Shown: in pieces, positions 12,884 through 24,794 of the stretch
Position numbering within the stretch: the stretch's first letter is position 1
Layout: every line of letters begins with the position of its first letter
Assembly (NCBI RefSeq): GCF_020382885.2
Contig: NC_058507.1
Coordinates: forward strand, 3,299,715-3,363,714
Length of the DNA: 64,000 nucleotides
Reading direction: 5' to 3'
DNA from: Scatophagus argus
Taxonomy: Eukaryota > Chordata > Actinopteri > Scatophagidae
Made by a program: the position numbers and the translations under genes
Notes under the pieces: generated by a model
Told to the model about the DNA's origin: nothing
The model's input: only the letters and a program-made list of their open reading frames with translations
Database searches by the model: none

Positions 12884-12966
12884 GTGATTATTTTTGGTTG
12901 AACTCATCAAAGTAATTGTTGATTAATCTGTTAAAAAAACGGTTAATCGACTAATAGTTTCACACT
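12884..12966 (-). repeat. relic of the teleost 'GATTAATCGATTAATCG' repeat
   Basis: It contains GATTATTTTTGGTTG, GTTGATTAATCTG and ACGGTTAATCGACTAATAG, characteristic of a common fish repeat whose better copy is at 18,764-19,140. Orientation is tentative. Confidence 0.5.
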
Positions 12967-14360
12967 ACGACAGCCGTCCACAACTTTACCATTTAAGTAC
13001 CATATTCAGTCTGCTTTAAAGAGATAACAAAGACCCACTCTGGTTTGATCTCATCAGACATCATCTTGAACTTTCGTTTGGAGCTGATTTGAGCTAAAAA
13101 CATCTCAAATCTTGGCGTCAACTGAAAGCTTTTATGTTTAATAAGGATTTCGACATCAAATGACTTGTAAAGACAAGAGACTTTCTGCAGTGAACGCCAG
13201 CAAACAGCCGCCATGGGGTGGGTGGTCCGGTCGTGGAGGCATCAGAAGCAGCCGTCCGGAGAGTCTGTGTTTGCCCTCTTCATTAGACATTCTAGTGTCA
13301 GTGAAGGAGAATAAATAAGAAGCTCCGAGGTCAAAGGGAAGGAGCGCTTCGCCTCGGTGTTTAAATGTGTTTTAACAGTTACTTAAGGCTCTGGAGAAAC
13401 TCTCCGCCACCTCCAAATGATGGAAATGAGCCTGCAAAGTTTGCAGAGCTGGCAATAATCCAAGTTGAAAGAGACGATGTCTTTGTGTAAGAAAGCAAAT
13501 CACTTCCTTTAAAGGAGCCGCGGAGCGCTTCATCTCAAAGCCTCTAATGAGAAAAAACGATAAAACAAAGCAGTTGATTTCCTGTGCAGGATGCATTTCA
13601 GAATAAGGGTCTCTATCCGAAGTGAGCAGCAGTACACTCTGGGTGGATTCATGAGACCTGAGGCTGTCATTTCATTCACAAGACACGTTTGCATTAATAC
13701 ACAATAAAAGGCTCCACTTATGCGACTGAAGGCTTTCAGCCAGCTGCCGCTTCGGGCCTTTCCCAGCCAGGACGGGGTCGCTAAACCTGTGGATTAACGC
13801 AGAGGCTGAGATTAGCGGAGTTGCAGTTTGGTTAAACCAGCAGCACCACTCTGTCACCACGTCCGACCCGCTGAATCTGACGCCTCAATTACGCAGAGGC
13901 GTTATTCAATTTCAAGAGCGACACCGCTGCTGTTAAAAGGCACACTTTGGAAATGGAGCGCATTCGTTTTATACAGGAAAAAGATTATGGACTGTTTACA
14001 CACAGGAGTGATTCTTGGTTTACGCCTGGTTGCGAAAAACACAAATCCCAGCCTTTAATATTTCTAAATTGGACAGCTGAGAAAGTGCAAAAAAGGGGGA
14101 TCCGAAACAAAATCAACACAGTGGACTCTCTGTCGGTCGTACAGCTTGGAGTCGGCCTCCAATTGTGAAGCGACTTGTTACGCTGCTTAAAGCATCTGTC
14201 GGCCAGCCAGGACTTAAAAGGCTCCAAATAAGATGATTTGGTAACATCAAGGCTTTCCCAGCGGTAATGATTACATTTGGACTTAAGATCCATGCAAGAA
14301 TTTGTAGGCCAGTAAATCTCCCGAGTTCCCTGCCCCCACGACTCTTCAAAAGCCTTGTCA
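12967..14360. other. upstream region of noto, no coding sequence seen
   Basis: Complex, GC-moderate sequence without a recognisable exon. It probably holds noto control elements. A roughly 38-bp segment at 13,575-13,612 recurs in diverged form at 17,915-17,953 on the other side of noto. Confidence 0.35.
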
Positions 14361-14469
14361 TTCAAAGGGTTAGGATGTTTGACAATCCCAGCTTGTACTA
14401 CTCCACCAATTAATTGGATACGTTGTCGGGATGTTCGCTTCTCTCATCTGCTACTTAGAAAGACAAAGG
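14361..14469 (+). promoter_or_regulatory. noto: candidate proximal control region of noto
   Basis: Visible motifs are a TCF/LEF-like TTCAAAG at 14,361-14,367, a 12-bp perfect palindrome CCAATTAATTGG at 14,406-14,417 (two overlapping homeodomain ATTA cores), and an ACAAAGG at 14,463-14,469. All lie 40-150 bp upstream of the TATA box. Family knowledge: noto genes respond to Wnt and T-box inputs and encode ATTA-binding homeodomains. Binding at these sites is inferred, not shown. Confidence 0.4.
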
Positions 14470-14509
14470 ATCGATGGGGGGCTGTTGACACCTCCGCGTC
14501 CGGCCGGAG

Positions 14510-14516
14510 TATAAAT
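14510..14516 (+). promoter_or_regulatory. noto: TATA box of noto
   Basis: TATAAAT stands 109 bp before the noto start codon, in a GC-rich setting (CCGGCCGGAG just upstream). Transcription would begin near 14,540, leaving a 5' UTR of about 85 nt. A clear TATA box suits a tightly restricted developmental gene. Confidence 0.65.
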
Positions 14517-14624
14517 GAGGACTCTGCGGAGGAGCAGCATTCACTTCCCCGCTGCACTTGGAGCAACAACTTGTTTTCTGCAGAGACCTTCGAGATCTGA
14601 CTCTTCTTTTTTTGCGTTGGCAGA

Positions 14625-15629
14625 ATGCAGGTGCCAAACAGACCAGTCGGACTTTATGGATATTCCGTGCGTAATTACGCACCAACATCGCTGTATCCAC
14701 AGCACCAAAGCGGCCAGTGCGCATCGTCGACGAAGCCTCCAAGTGGAAAATCTTTCACTATTGATGCTTTGCTCGCCAAGCCGGAGGACGCAAGCAGCTG
14801 CAGGACGAATCCTACTCAGTGCGGAGAGAAATATCAACCAGCAGCTCCAGCTCTGCCTCTCACCGGACACGTAGGCCTACCGGTAGCAACAGCACCTTAC
14901 GCCTACTCACCAAACATGTTGCACTCAGCGTTCCACACACAACCCGGATACTCGGTCTACTGCTGCCCGCCTTTCGCCTACCAGCCATCGTGTCGTGGAG
15001 CGTTTTACGCACAAGGTAAATGAAGTAGTTTTCATCACCTCTGGGAATGATCAGAGCCAGATCGGTCTAAATCTCAAGTATGAAACCACAGTGACTGAAT
15101 GTGTTATCTCTCTTTTCTTACAGCTTCCATGTCCAAAGTCAACGCAGGACTGCATTCGTTCAAAGCTAAAGGTGGGAAGTCCAAACGGATGCGCACCAGC
15201 TTCACCAGCGAGCAGCTCTCCCGGCTGGAGAAGGAGTTTGCACGGCAGCAGTACATGGTCGGGTCCGAGAGGTTCCTCCTGGCCTCGGCGCTGCAGCTCA
15301 CAGAAGCTCAGGTGAGAAATAGATCCTGGAAAACCACAAGCGAACCATTAAAAATGTCTCCGGGAACATTCACTTTTTAACTACAGAGGTCTAATATGTC
15401 GTATCTCGTTTTGTGCCTCCAGGTCAAAGTCTGGTTCCAGAACCGACGCATCAAGTGGCGCAAACAGAGTCTGGAGCAGCAGCAGGCCAAACTGGCCAAA
15501 CTGGGCCTGGCTGCTCCGCCGAAAAGTCCCGGATCCCAAGGCCACGGGGATGAAGGGGACGAGGATGAGGAGTTCTCCGACTTGGACGTGGATATTGACG
15601 TGTCTGATGACTACACTGACCACTGTTGA
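14625..15629 (+). CDS. noto: notochord homeobox protein (Noto / floating head)
   Basis: Homeodomain transcription factor of the Not family; in fish (floating head) it specifies notochord and represses alternative midline fates. Exons: 14,625-15,015, 15,124-15,311 and 15,423-15,629, all with GT-AG introns of only 108 and 111 bp, giving 261 residues. The ATG has A at -3. Residues 44-50 (FTIDALL) form an eh1-like Groucho-binding motif. The homeodomain spans about residues 150-209, starting KSKRMRTSF, with the helix-3 signature [17 protein letters not shown]197, F198, Q199 and N200 correspond to homeodomain positions 48-51. [12 protein letters not shown] in helix 2 is typical of Not proteins. The tail is strongly acidic ([12 protein letters not shown]). 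Intron 2 interrupts the homeodomain between positions 44 and 45. Its neighbour emx1 lies about 9 kb downstream on the same strand. The call is firm; a vent/vox-type gene is excluded by the Not-specific helix 2 and helix 3. Confidence 0.95.
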
Positions 15630-16105
15630 CCGGACAGTGGAGGAGATCATCAAGTGGAAAAGACCTTTTGTACATACAGCTGAGGAAGGAGGCCTGAGAC
15701 TCCGACGACGACTATTTAATAGATGTATAGTTATATATTTAATTTTCTACACTGATTGCTCTTGGATGAGTTCACTTCCTGTGTTCAGTTTTTGTATATT
15801 TGAATGAAATATTCAGAAATATATTTTATGACATTAATGGAAACCTTGTCCTGTTCATTCTTCTTCAGCCGCGAGAAGATTTCAGAAATGTTGGAGGTTG
15901 ACATTTTGAGTCACAAGAAAATAAGAAATCAGCTTTTATGATTTGCACATGTGACAGGAAACACGTAACCTGAAAAAGGCCCCTGAAAACATTCTTCTTG
16001 TTAAAGCAGTTATTTCTCCTCAGGATGTTTTGCTTCTCACTCCTTTGACTCATCACAGTCCCAGTGAAGCAGATGAGCTCAGTTTGTGAGTGGTGTTGAT
16101 CTCGT

Positions 16106-16111
16106 AATAAA
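16106..16111 (+). terminator. noto: candidate polyadenylation signal of noto
   Basis: AATAAA lies about 480 bp after the noto stop codon. It is the first canonical hexamer seen downstream; AT-rich variants nearer the stop could also serve. Confidence 0.4.
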
Positions 16112-18763
16112 TTATAATTCCTAATGTTAACTTTAAGTGTGGCTTATTTAGCTGCTGTATTTAATGTCACAGATTTAAACCACATTTTCAGGGGCTTTAA
16201 ATTAAAAAAAGACAAAGAAATCACAGGCTTACTTTAAATATCAGACACATTTTGTCCAGCTGATGTTTACAGCTTTCAGTCACAGTTTTGTATGTTTACA
16301 TTTTAAAACAGTTTAATTATCAAATTAAGGAGAACGAACAAATGAGCTTCTTCAGTTGACGGTCCAATGAGACAACACTGATTGAAATTAAAGCAACTGA
16401 CTGTTTGGCTGTTTGTGAACGTGATGGTCCGTCAGTCTGCACGTTCGTGTCAGGAACTGATTTACTTCCTCTCTAATGTGCCCCATCAAATCATGAGCCC
16501 ACCCTGCGGCCCCTCCTTACCGCCCCTCTCTGTGCCCAGTTTGAAGAGGACGGAGACGTGGAGAGACATTTCCTCCCAGGTTTGATCTGAGACCGTTTCT
16601 GCTTGAAGTCTGTGGTGGACTCGAGTTCCCCTCTGATTTAAGCTAAGCAAATAAATAACCAGCTCAGGGATTAGCTGGGATATCTGTAACCCGGGGTGGT
16701 AGGGGTCAGTCTGTCTCAGGGCTGCAGAACTACGTCTCACTGTTTAATCCCTTTAAACGGTCCGTGCGCCTGTTCTCACTGCTCCTCAATGGAAGTGGCT
16801 CCCACATGGCCGCCCGCCGCCGGCAGGTGTCCCGTCTCCATTCAGAGTCGACATCTTTCCTTCCAGGTGGAAAGGGACTCGTTCTGTCCGCTGAAGCCTG
16901 CCTGGCAGACATGAGGGATAAAACGGGAGAGAAGACAGCGTGCAGAAAGGATTGGGATGCAGCAAATGAGTCCATCAGAGCAGCTAATTGAAGTGGTCGA
17001 CCTGAAAGTCCTGTCCTGAGGATGACTCGCTCGAATCAGACAAAGACAGCTGATGGGAACACGTCTTTTCAGTCCCCACTGGTCAATATTTGTGTTAATT
17101 ATGTATCCTCACAGCTTTCCAGGGTTTAACGGAGGAGCTAATAATGTGATGCTGTTGTAAGAACAGTACAAGCCAAAAGGATCATAAGGATTTCTTTACT
17201 TCTGTGGTCCGGTTTCCTTTGTAAAGAAGAAAAGAAAAATGAACCTGACGTCTCATACTGGCAAGCTCCGCTTAGCCACAGCGACAGGTTGATTTTGAAT
17301 CTCCAAACTAAGTGATAAGCTCCGTTTATAACTCGTGAAAGTCAAAAGAAAACTGCAGAAACGCTCCGCCAACCAGCTGCAAAATTAAACTTTTAATAAA
17401 TCACATAATCTTTGTGCTGTCCTGCTAACCACACTTAGTTTGAAGGATTCTGCTGCTTAAAATGAAGCAAAATCTACCTGAGAAAGAATCTGTTCACAAA
17501 GACTGTGGAAAAGTCATACTTTTTGTGACTTATCAGACCTAAGATAAGTCTGATAAGTCACAAAAAGTATGAACCCTTTGGTATATTTTACAAAAACTAT
17601 TATGATATCAAAACATGTGCAGTAACACAATAACCAGCAACAGAACAGAAACTAATCAATGCTGGACTTCAAACAAAACAGAAACTGAGATCAGCGCAGC
17701 GAACGAGCCCCATTAACGATCAGACTAACAAGCCAAAAAACTTCAAACTTCATACCTGTTTTCCTAATTTCTGTATTGGCTGCTCTCAGTACACAGAGAC
17801 CTCACATACCACAGATTAGCGCATTTATTAAATGTTTAGTAAACTCACACAGAATGGCTCAATTCTCTTTCACTGTGTTGCTTTTTCTCCACCCAAACAC
17901 AATCAACAATTCAATCATTTCCTGTGCAGAAAGGTATTTCAGAATACGGGTCTGTTTTCCATGTGCAACATTTGAGTGCAAGAAAGGAAATTTACTCAGA
18001 TAAGAAGCTGAGCAGAGAGATGAAATACAAGCTGGGGAGCATAAAGTTTCCAGACCACATGGACTTTGACTTCTGTTCTGCATTGCGGTTGTTTGTCGGG
18101 ACGTTTGCAGGCCCGTTCTGCTGGGGCACATCAAAGACACGACGATCCTCTTACTGACCAAACTGTGAAAAAGAAGACCCACAGACTGAAGCTGCAGGCC
18201 GCACAGGCGCTGTGAGCGGAAGAAGACGGCTGGTAACCGTATCCAAGAGAGAAGTTTAATAAACAGTAACAGAGCTGATCTCCTTCTCCTGTCCGCCACC
18301 CCCTGCCTGCTCTCTCCGGTTGTCCCTGCTCGGTCTGATTAGGCCTGAAGCGCCGCTGAGGGAGCAGAATTTGTGTAAAAACCCCAGAGAGCCGTTTCTG
18401 ATGTGATCAGCCGGGAATGGAAGCTCCCCCCTCCCTCTCCTCTGTCCACAGCCCAACGTAATCCCATTGAGGGGAAGAAAGAAGCAGTCAGAAGCCTGGG
18501 AAAACCTGGAGAGGCCCGGGGAGGTGAGGGGCGGGGGTCACCGGGCTCGTCGTCCCAATTAGCACAGGGCACCTTAACGGCTGGAAACATGCCAACGCTG
18601 GCTGGGCTTCTTAAGACTCTCTGCAGGGTCTGAACTGAAGCTCCTCATGAAAGGCAACATCTTCATTTGCTCTTATTCTGTTCTGCACTTTACACACTTT
18701 GTGCGGGTGGCAGAGACGAGAGGTTTTGTTTTTTGCTTTAAATCAATCCCAACTGTATTTTCT
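16112..18763. other. noto-emx1 intergenic region, first part
   Basis: No gene is seen. It holds the perfect hairpin at 17,514-17,572 and GC-richer blocks at about 16,490-16,990 and 18,300-18,620. The second block includes GTAATCCCATTG (an Otx/bicoid-like TAATCC core) and CCCAATTAGCAC. These are candidate control elements only. Confidence 0.35.
17514..17572. repeat. perfect 25-bp inverted repeat with 9-nt loop
   Basis: The left arm, 17,514-17,538 (begins TCATACTTTTTGTG), is the exact reverse complement of the right arm, 17,548-17,572 (begins GTCTGATAAGTCAC). The 9-nt spacer is CTAAGATAA. No mismatch occurs in 25 pairs. It belongs to no repeat I recognise. It could be a recent template-switch duplication, a foldback remnant or a small RNA hairpin. 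Confidence 0.9.
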
Positions 18764-19140
18764 AGAGCTGAAACAACTAGCAGATAAGTCAGAGATTAAT
18801 CAGCAGTCACTTCGATGACTCGATTAATCGTCTAATTAAGTGAAAATGTTTGTTTTAGCCTCTCAAATGTAAGGATCGACAGTTTTTCTTTGTCATGTAT
18901 GACAGAAATTCAAAGACTGGGATTACTACTGTGGTGACTGGCACAGATCACAGAAGTCTGCAGGTATACTGGCAATAAAAATTTCTTTGGTTCTTCAAAT
19001 GTCCTTTCTCTAAATAGAAAACGTTTACTGTGGGCAGAATCATGTGGCTCACAGACTGTAACACTAAAACAAAGGAAGCTGAGATTTTATTTTCATGTTC
19101 GCTAATCTGCCACCTATTTTTACGATTAATCAATTAATCG
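18764..19140 (+). repeat. teleost 'GATTAATCGATTAATCG' interspersed repeat, fairly complete copy
   Basis: It begins AGAGCTGAAACAACTAG and continues with GATGACTCGATTAATCGTC, GCCTCTCAAATGTAAGGAT and TTTTTCTTTGTCATGTATGA. It ends with TTACGATTAATCAATTAATCG. The order matches a very common fish repeat with TAATCG-rich ends. Other pieces are at 12,884-12,966, 29,278-29,560, 35,810-36,010 and 53,804-53,955. Confidence 0.65.
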
Positions 19141-19339
19141 TGACTGATGCCAAATATAATTTCCCTGAACTTAAAGCTGCATGTTCCGACCGCTTGTTTT
19201 GTCCAAAGATCAGCATTCAGCTTTTTAAAACAGCAAATCTTAAATGACTCGTTTCAGTTCTGTTCTAAAATAGATTTTATAAATGAAAAACCTCCTTTTT
19301 CAATACTAAGGTTTGAATTTCCATCAAACAAATGCACTT

Positions 19340-19387
19340 AAATAATAATATAATAATATATTATATATAATAATAATAATATATATG
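19340..19387 (+). repeat. AT-rich (AATAAT/ATAT) low-complexity tract
   Basis: Interrupted AAT and AT units over about 48 bp; self-complementary. Confidence 0.85.
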
Positions 19388-20459
19388 GTAATATTTTTTC
19401 CCTGTTTTTTAAAACATTTCATCAGCTCAAAGACTTGATTTTTCTCCTCCCTGAATTTAAAAGCGGTCGGTCACATGACTCATCTCAGATGCATAATGCA
19501 GCGCTGAGAAGGTGTGAAAGTTCTCATGGAGAGCAATAACCTCCACCTCCAACAGGACGGTGCACACACATTTGACCAGCGCGGGTTTTAGGGCAGGCGG
19601 TCGTAAAAAATAAAAGAAGAAGAAAAAAAATCCTGCTTTGCATTTTATTTGCAAAGACGAGGGCTCCTCTACTCCATCTAATAGTCATTAGCTTTCATTA
19701 CAAGCGTTTGAAGTAGGAGCCGCCCTTTGTCTCGCCCTGAAAAGGCCGCATTTGAGGTGCACAATGACTTCAGACACGGGCGCAGACCAGACGAGCTCGC
19801 CTCAAGTGGAGCGCTGATGTTTGGGGAGCGGACTCCCTTTTTTCTGCTTCCTCCCAGGAAACAGCAGTTCCTTTTCCCATCGTGTGTCCGGCGACGGAAA
19901 ACCCCGTGAGGCAAGTCAGGACCCAAACACACAGGAGAAGCCCGGGAGGAATAAGTAAATAAATAATATGCGTAATTTATCCAACGTGCGTCTTTTACGC
20001 ACAGCGGATAAAAAGCGGAATCAGTCATCTCTCTATAAAAGTTGGAACCAGGACTCGACTCGACCGGGACTGTGACACCCAGCAGCAGATATAAACGTAT
20101 CATCACGTCATCAGAAAGTTTAATGTTTAAACTATGCGGTCTCATCGTCGAAATGCTCACACGGCAAACTGCAGTGGCTTTAAAAACTTAAGTTTTAAAA
20201 GGTTTTTTATTAAAGGCTCTTCTTCACGCCATTGAATTTTCGGAATGAAAAACATCGCAGATAAATCTCACTACACACTGAGATAAACACCTCCTGTTGA
20301 TATGATTTTCCTCCAGGCCGAAGGGGTGTTTGTTTATGTTTGGAGGGGGGGCTGGTTGGGACGGGGGGGTGTTGGAGCCCCGTACAGGTGGACAAACGAC
20401 CGCACTTCTCACGCAGGTGGCACAACCGCAGCGACGTGCTACTTTTCCCATCTCGTTAC

Positions 20460-20560
20460 ACTGGGGTGAAATTTTCCAAGTATTTAAGTGGAATAGATTA
20501 GCTGAGCACACAACGCTAATGCGAAACAAAATGGCCAATTAGTTTATTAATGAAGGCGGG
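20460..20560. promoter_or_regulatory. candidate enhancer, homeodomain-motif cluster
   Basis: Within 100 bp are TATTTAAGTGG (NKX2-like CACTTAA on the reverse strand), AGATTAGCTGAG, CGCTAATGCG, AAAATGGCC (YY1-like), CCAATTAG and TTTATTAATGAAGG. The clustering of TAAT/ATTA cores between two homeobox genes suggests a control element. Conservation was not tested. Confidence 0.25.
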
Positions 20561-23309
20561 AGGTGACAGGGAGACCCCGAGCTTCTGCTGGCCTCCGCAG
20601 TCTGGTCTGAGCTGACGGCTTTAATCAACACCAGGAAGAAAGAACGGAAGAAAACCGGACCGGAATTATATCTACAAGCCATTTAAAAGAACATAAAACC
20701 AAGCCAGCATTTAAGACTGACGTCTGAGCACACGTCAGCCAAATCCAAACGATTAAGTAGGCTCTGTTAAAAAGCGATCGCTTCATGGTTAAACAGATTT
20801 GTGCGCTTCTCAATCAATGAAAACGAAGTTGGATTATTGTGGTTTACGCAGAAACGAAACGACACGTCGTTATGGTCGAGAAAAGATCACGTACTGCTTT
20901 TGTCACACCAAACACGACTCGTATGCCTTCAACCTGTCCGAGTCCGAGTTTCTGTCAGTGACCTGGTGATGAGATCCACAGCTGAGGACGCGGTCGACCA
21001 CCGAAACCGAAAGTCACACTGAAATGACAGGATGAATGTCGTCATAATTCCAGTTTACGCACAAAGCTCACAGCAGTGAACAGCTCGCCACAGGTGACTG
21101 ACTGCATGTTAAATTTGTACAGTTTGTTATGTACGGGGTATAACAACAACACCAGCAACTGCAGTCAAAAACTCCGACTGGCCTCTATAAGGTACAACAT
21201 GTCCTGCTTCAACTGAGCCACTGGGTGGCAGCATTGCCCTTAAAAACACAAACAATATCACCAACGAACAGGGAGCTTTGGGTTTGATCGATTTACCTCC
21301 AGCTGATTGAATGATTTACTGAGTGAACAGCAACTGACGTAATGTTTCTGTAAACGTTTTTCCCCTGAAAGTAAGGTCTCTAACAGTGGAAATAATGTTT
21401 GCTGAAGGTTCTTGCATTACCAGCTTTTACAATAATTTCCAGACGGTTATAAAGTGCGTTTTCTGACGTCATCATCATCATAAATAACTTTGGAGGTGCA
21501 GCAATTCATGATGGAGATCGAAACAGTCTCTGTGGATGGTATTTTGATTTAAGAGGTTTAAATTTGTCATTAAGTAATCACACTGATGTAATGTTGTTAA
21601 TTACCACCTGCAGAAATCCCGTTTCCCTCCATCATCAGTCATCAGTTGTGACACCACAACACTGTGACCGCTAGAGGGCAGCACTGAATCTGTCCTCTGG
21701 TCTCCTCGTCTCTCTTTTTCCTGTGAATATTTGACACTGAAAGATTATTTAACAGAATGTCTGTGAAACTGCACATTTTTACTGTGTGAGAAAAATTTGG
21801 ACAGTGGCGTGACTGACGGATGACCAGTCAATGATCAGAAAAAAAAAATCAGGTTAACAGGAAGTGACGGTGAGCTCGTGTCAAATCTTACAGAAGAATT
21901 TTACATTTTCTTAAACTGTTGGCAGAAAAATCTCGGTAGCAAATCTACTTTTTGATCTACTCTGTTTTCTAATTGTCTTACTATTTTGCTTGTTTTTAGA
22001 CACACACCCAGGAGGTCAGTAGTGACACTGATTAAATAAAGTCTTTCTTTTTTTTCTTTTACTCAAAATTAAACTGTTTACATGGCACCAACGGCCAAGA
22101 ATCAACTGTACCGCAACAATTTTAATTTTTACATTAAGCTGCGAAGTGACACAAGCTGTGCAGTGTAATAATAACAACAACAATAATAATAAAGTCTTAT
22201 TTTTCACATTCTTCACTGAATAAATCAGACGTGCTGCTTCTTTGTGTTTCTTTCTCCCTGAATGACTGCAGAAAACGTGCCACAGTTGATAAAAAGTTAG
22301 ACACATGATGAAAGTGTGCTGTGGAGAACTCAGATCTGCTCTTTGCCGTCTTTTGTGCTGCCTTTCTTCCCTCTCTGATTTGATTTGGTCAATGTGTAAC
22401 ACGCCACAGCTGTCCTCCCCCGCTCCTATAACTAATACATAATCTGAATACGTTATGTTATCCAGTGTGAACCATAAAACCACAACAAATATCAGCATTA
22501 CGTGTTTTCATATGCACATTATGGTCACCACATGCTACCTAAAAATTATATTAAAGTAGAAAAAGATGTTTCCAGGTCGTGCTGCTCGGGTTGTGAGTTG
22601 AAGATCACTTTGGTCAGACTCTCACCTGAGGGGGGGTATAACCGCAGGTACGGAACAACGGCAGACTGCGCTGCTTGTTTCTGTTAATGCAGGGCGGTTT
22701 GGACATCTATTAACCAGCAGCGATCAGGGTCAGTGCGTAAAGGCCCACAGGGTTTCATCATTAAACCGGCTCGGTCAGCCCTCAAGTTCCTGCCGCCGCC
22801 GCACTGTGGGTGAGACGTGGGACTACGTGACCGAGTCCTGAGAAGGTGCAGCGCTTTGCGTTTGTCACCCAAAAGAAAAGGCGTCGAATCTTCATTAACC
22901 TGACTTTGTCATGATTTTATATTCTCAATCACGGCGTGGTCACTATTTATAAAAACATAATAATTCCCTTAGACAAAAGGCCTGCAGATTAAATGAAAAG
23001 ATTTGTGCGCTGATGAGAAATGCCTCCGCTGAGCTGCATTCAAGCTCTTATTCTGGTAATCGTTTCAGTTCGACGACCGTAAGCGACACAAACAGGCAAA
23101 TAAACAGGAGGGAAATGATTCATGGGCCTGTTATATTCTCATGACTCATACAGCAGAGGAAACATAAATCCAGGGAAACGGTATCAGCTCATCTAGAAAA
23201 TAAATGTAGACTTTTAAACCGTATGATGAGTGTTGTATTAAAATAAGAATAATAATAAAATCACACTGAGGAGGAAAAACTGAGATTGTTGGACCCCGAC
23301 CCATTCACG

Positions 23310-23500
23310 GAACCCTGTGCCGTCTTTAGGAGCCTTTAGCTCTAAACGCCTAATCAACAAGTTGTTTTACCTCATAATTTCCATCGGTAATGATTTTCTA
23401 ATGCAGCCTCGACCCAAACAAGCGTATTAAGAAGATAATTATTAACGTGGAGCACCGGCGGAATCCGAGCGCGCAGGGATAAAAACGGCCGTCCAGCCAC
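23310..23500. promoter_or_regulatory. candidate upstream enhancer of emx1
   Basis: It contains AACGCCTAATCAACAAG, CATAATTTCC, CGGTAATGATTTTCTAATGC, CGTATTAAG and GATAATTATTAACGTGG, that is, at least six TAAT/ATTA cores in about 130 bp, ending 1.3 kb before the emx1 start codon. The sequence is more complex than its flanks. The regulatory role is inferred. Confidence 0.3.
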
Positions 23501-23723
23501 AATTAGCTGCTGCTCCCTGCTGCAGGACTGCAGGCTGGGAAAGTGTCCCTCACAGAGGACAAACTCATGTGTCCCGACGTGCTTCGTTTAGTCGCTTTTC
23601 CAAGATGTTCGTGCATGAAGCTCATTTAAAAACAAGTCATTTTAATTGACGCATTTGAGAAGCCTCAAGGAAGTTCTGATACACAGCACTGCAAACGTAG
23701 CCCGTAAAGGCCGCTTTAGGCTG

Positions 23724-23776
23724 TTATCATCATCATCATCATCATCATTATTATTATTATTGTTGTTGTTGTTGTT
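23724..23776 (+). repeat. compound trinucleotide microsatellite (ATC)n(ATT)n(GTT)n
   Basis: Three adjoining trinucleotide tracts with one-base shifts in the unit, about 1 kb upstream of the emx1 coding start. This fits stepwise mutation within one microsatellite. Confidence 0.9.
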
Positions 23777-24470
23777 ATGCTGCAGATGTCATGTATAACA
23801 CAAAGTATTTGTTAGGCAAGCTACGAATAGCGACAGAAAATCTTTTTTAAAAAACAAAGTTCAACATGTTTCGCGCAAACACACACTAAGAAATAAAATT
23901 ACAAATTAAAAATATCAGTAAAGGTCACCGCTTACACTTCATGAAGTTTGGTTGGTGGACGAAAGAAGTTTGTTTGTTTTAATCTTTGCTGTGCTCATTT
24001 ACCTGAACATAAATGTGATGCAGTGGAGAAAATGATTTGTTAAAACACCTCAGGTCGTTTTCGAACATCTTAAGTGAAAAATGTGTGCAAATTCAAACTG
24101 GAAGAAGGTGTGACGGTGGAGAAAAGCCGGCACGCAGGGTCCCGCTTCAGCGCTCACACTTCGGACAAAACACGTCCTGACCGTGTCAGAGCCACACCTG
24201 GCACCGCACTGTGAAAGAAGTGAAACCTCCACTCGTGTCACTGAGACACTTTCTCGTCACTCCCACGACTTCTGGAGAAGTCCTGGATGACTGAGCCTGC
24301 AGTGGAACAAGTTCCGCACCCCCTCCAGCGGCAGATTGTTTCCCCTCAGAAAAACGCGATATTAAGGCACGCAATGAGCCATTAACTGAAGCTGGCGTTT
24401 CCTCAGCGTGCCTCTGAAACCAAGCCGCTCGGCCTTGTGTGATCTATGAAGCAGGTACTTGAGGGGACCT

Positions 24471-24493
24471 ATTGGCAGGTGCTTTGGTCCAAT
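24471..24493 (+). promoter_or_regulatory. emx1: paired CCAAT boxes upstream of emx1
   Basis: An inverted CCAAT (ATTGG, 24,471-24,475) and a forward CCAATCAG (from 24,489) are 13 bp apart, about 300 bp before the start codon. No TATA box is obvious, so emx1 may use a CCAAT/NF-Y promoter, unlike noto. Confidence 0.4.
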
Positions 24494-24794
24494 CAGCTCT
24501 CTCCCTGCGCAGCGTCAAGCCACACTGAAGGTTGGAGGCGCTTTTAGTTGGTGCGCACTTGTGCACAGAAACGCTGCGAGTGCGCATTGACTCCATGGAT
24601 CAGGACAATTTGCAGCACTGTTGAGTTTTGTAGCAGCATCTCCACTGGACAAGCTTGTGAAGGCGAACCCCCCTCGGCAGCCCTCCATTTTTGGTCATGA
24701 CTCATCTCTGAGAGGGAGCTTATTTGTTTTTCCAGCGAGAGGAAGGAAAGACTGATCACTTTGTTCTGGTGTCGGACTCTGTTTCTGCAAAGAG

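Larger units (their letters stand above)
19388..24470. other. noto-emx1 intergenic region, second part
   Basis: No coding exon is recognised. It includes two enhancer-like stretches listed separately (20,460-20,560 and 23,310-23,500) and a compound trinucleotide repeat at 23,724-23,776. The rest is noncoding sequence without evident features. Confidence 0.4.

Noticed and set aside
14995..15315. Alternative + strand frame across noto exon 2
   Set aside because: Out-of-frame reading through intron 1 and exon 2; the spliced noto frame gives the complete homeodomain.
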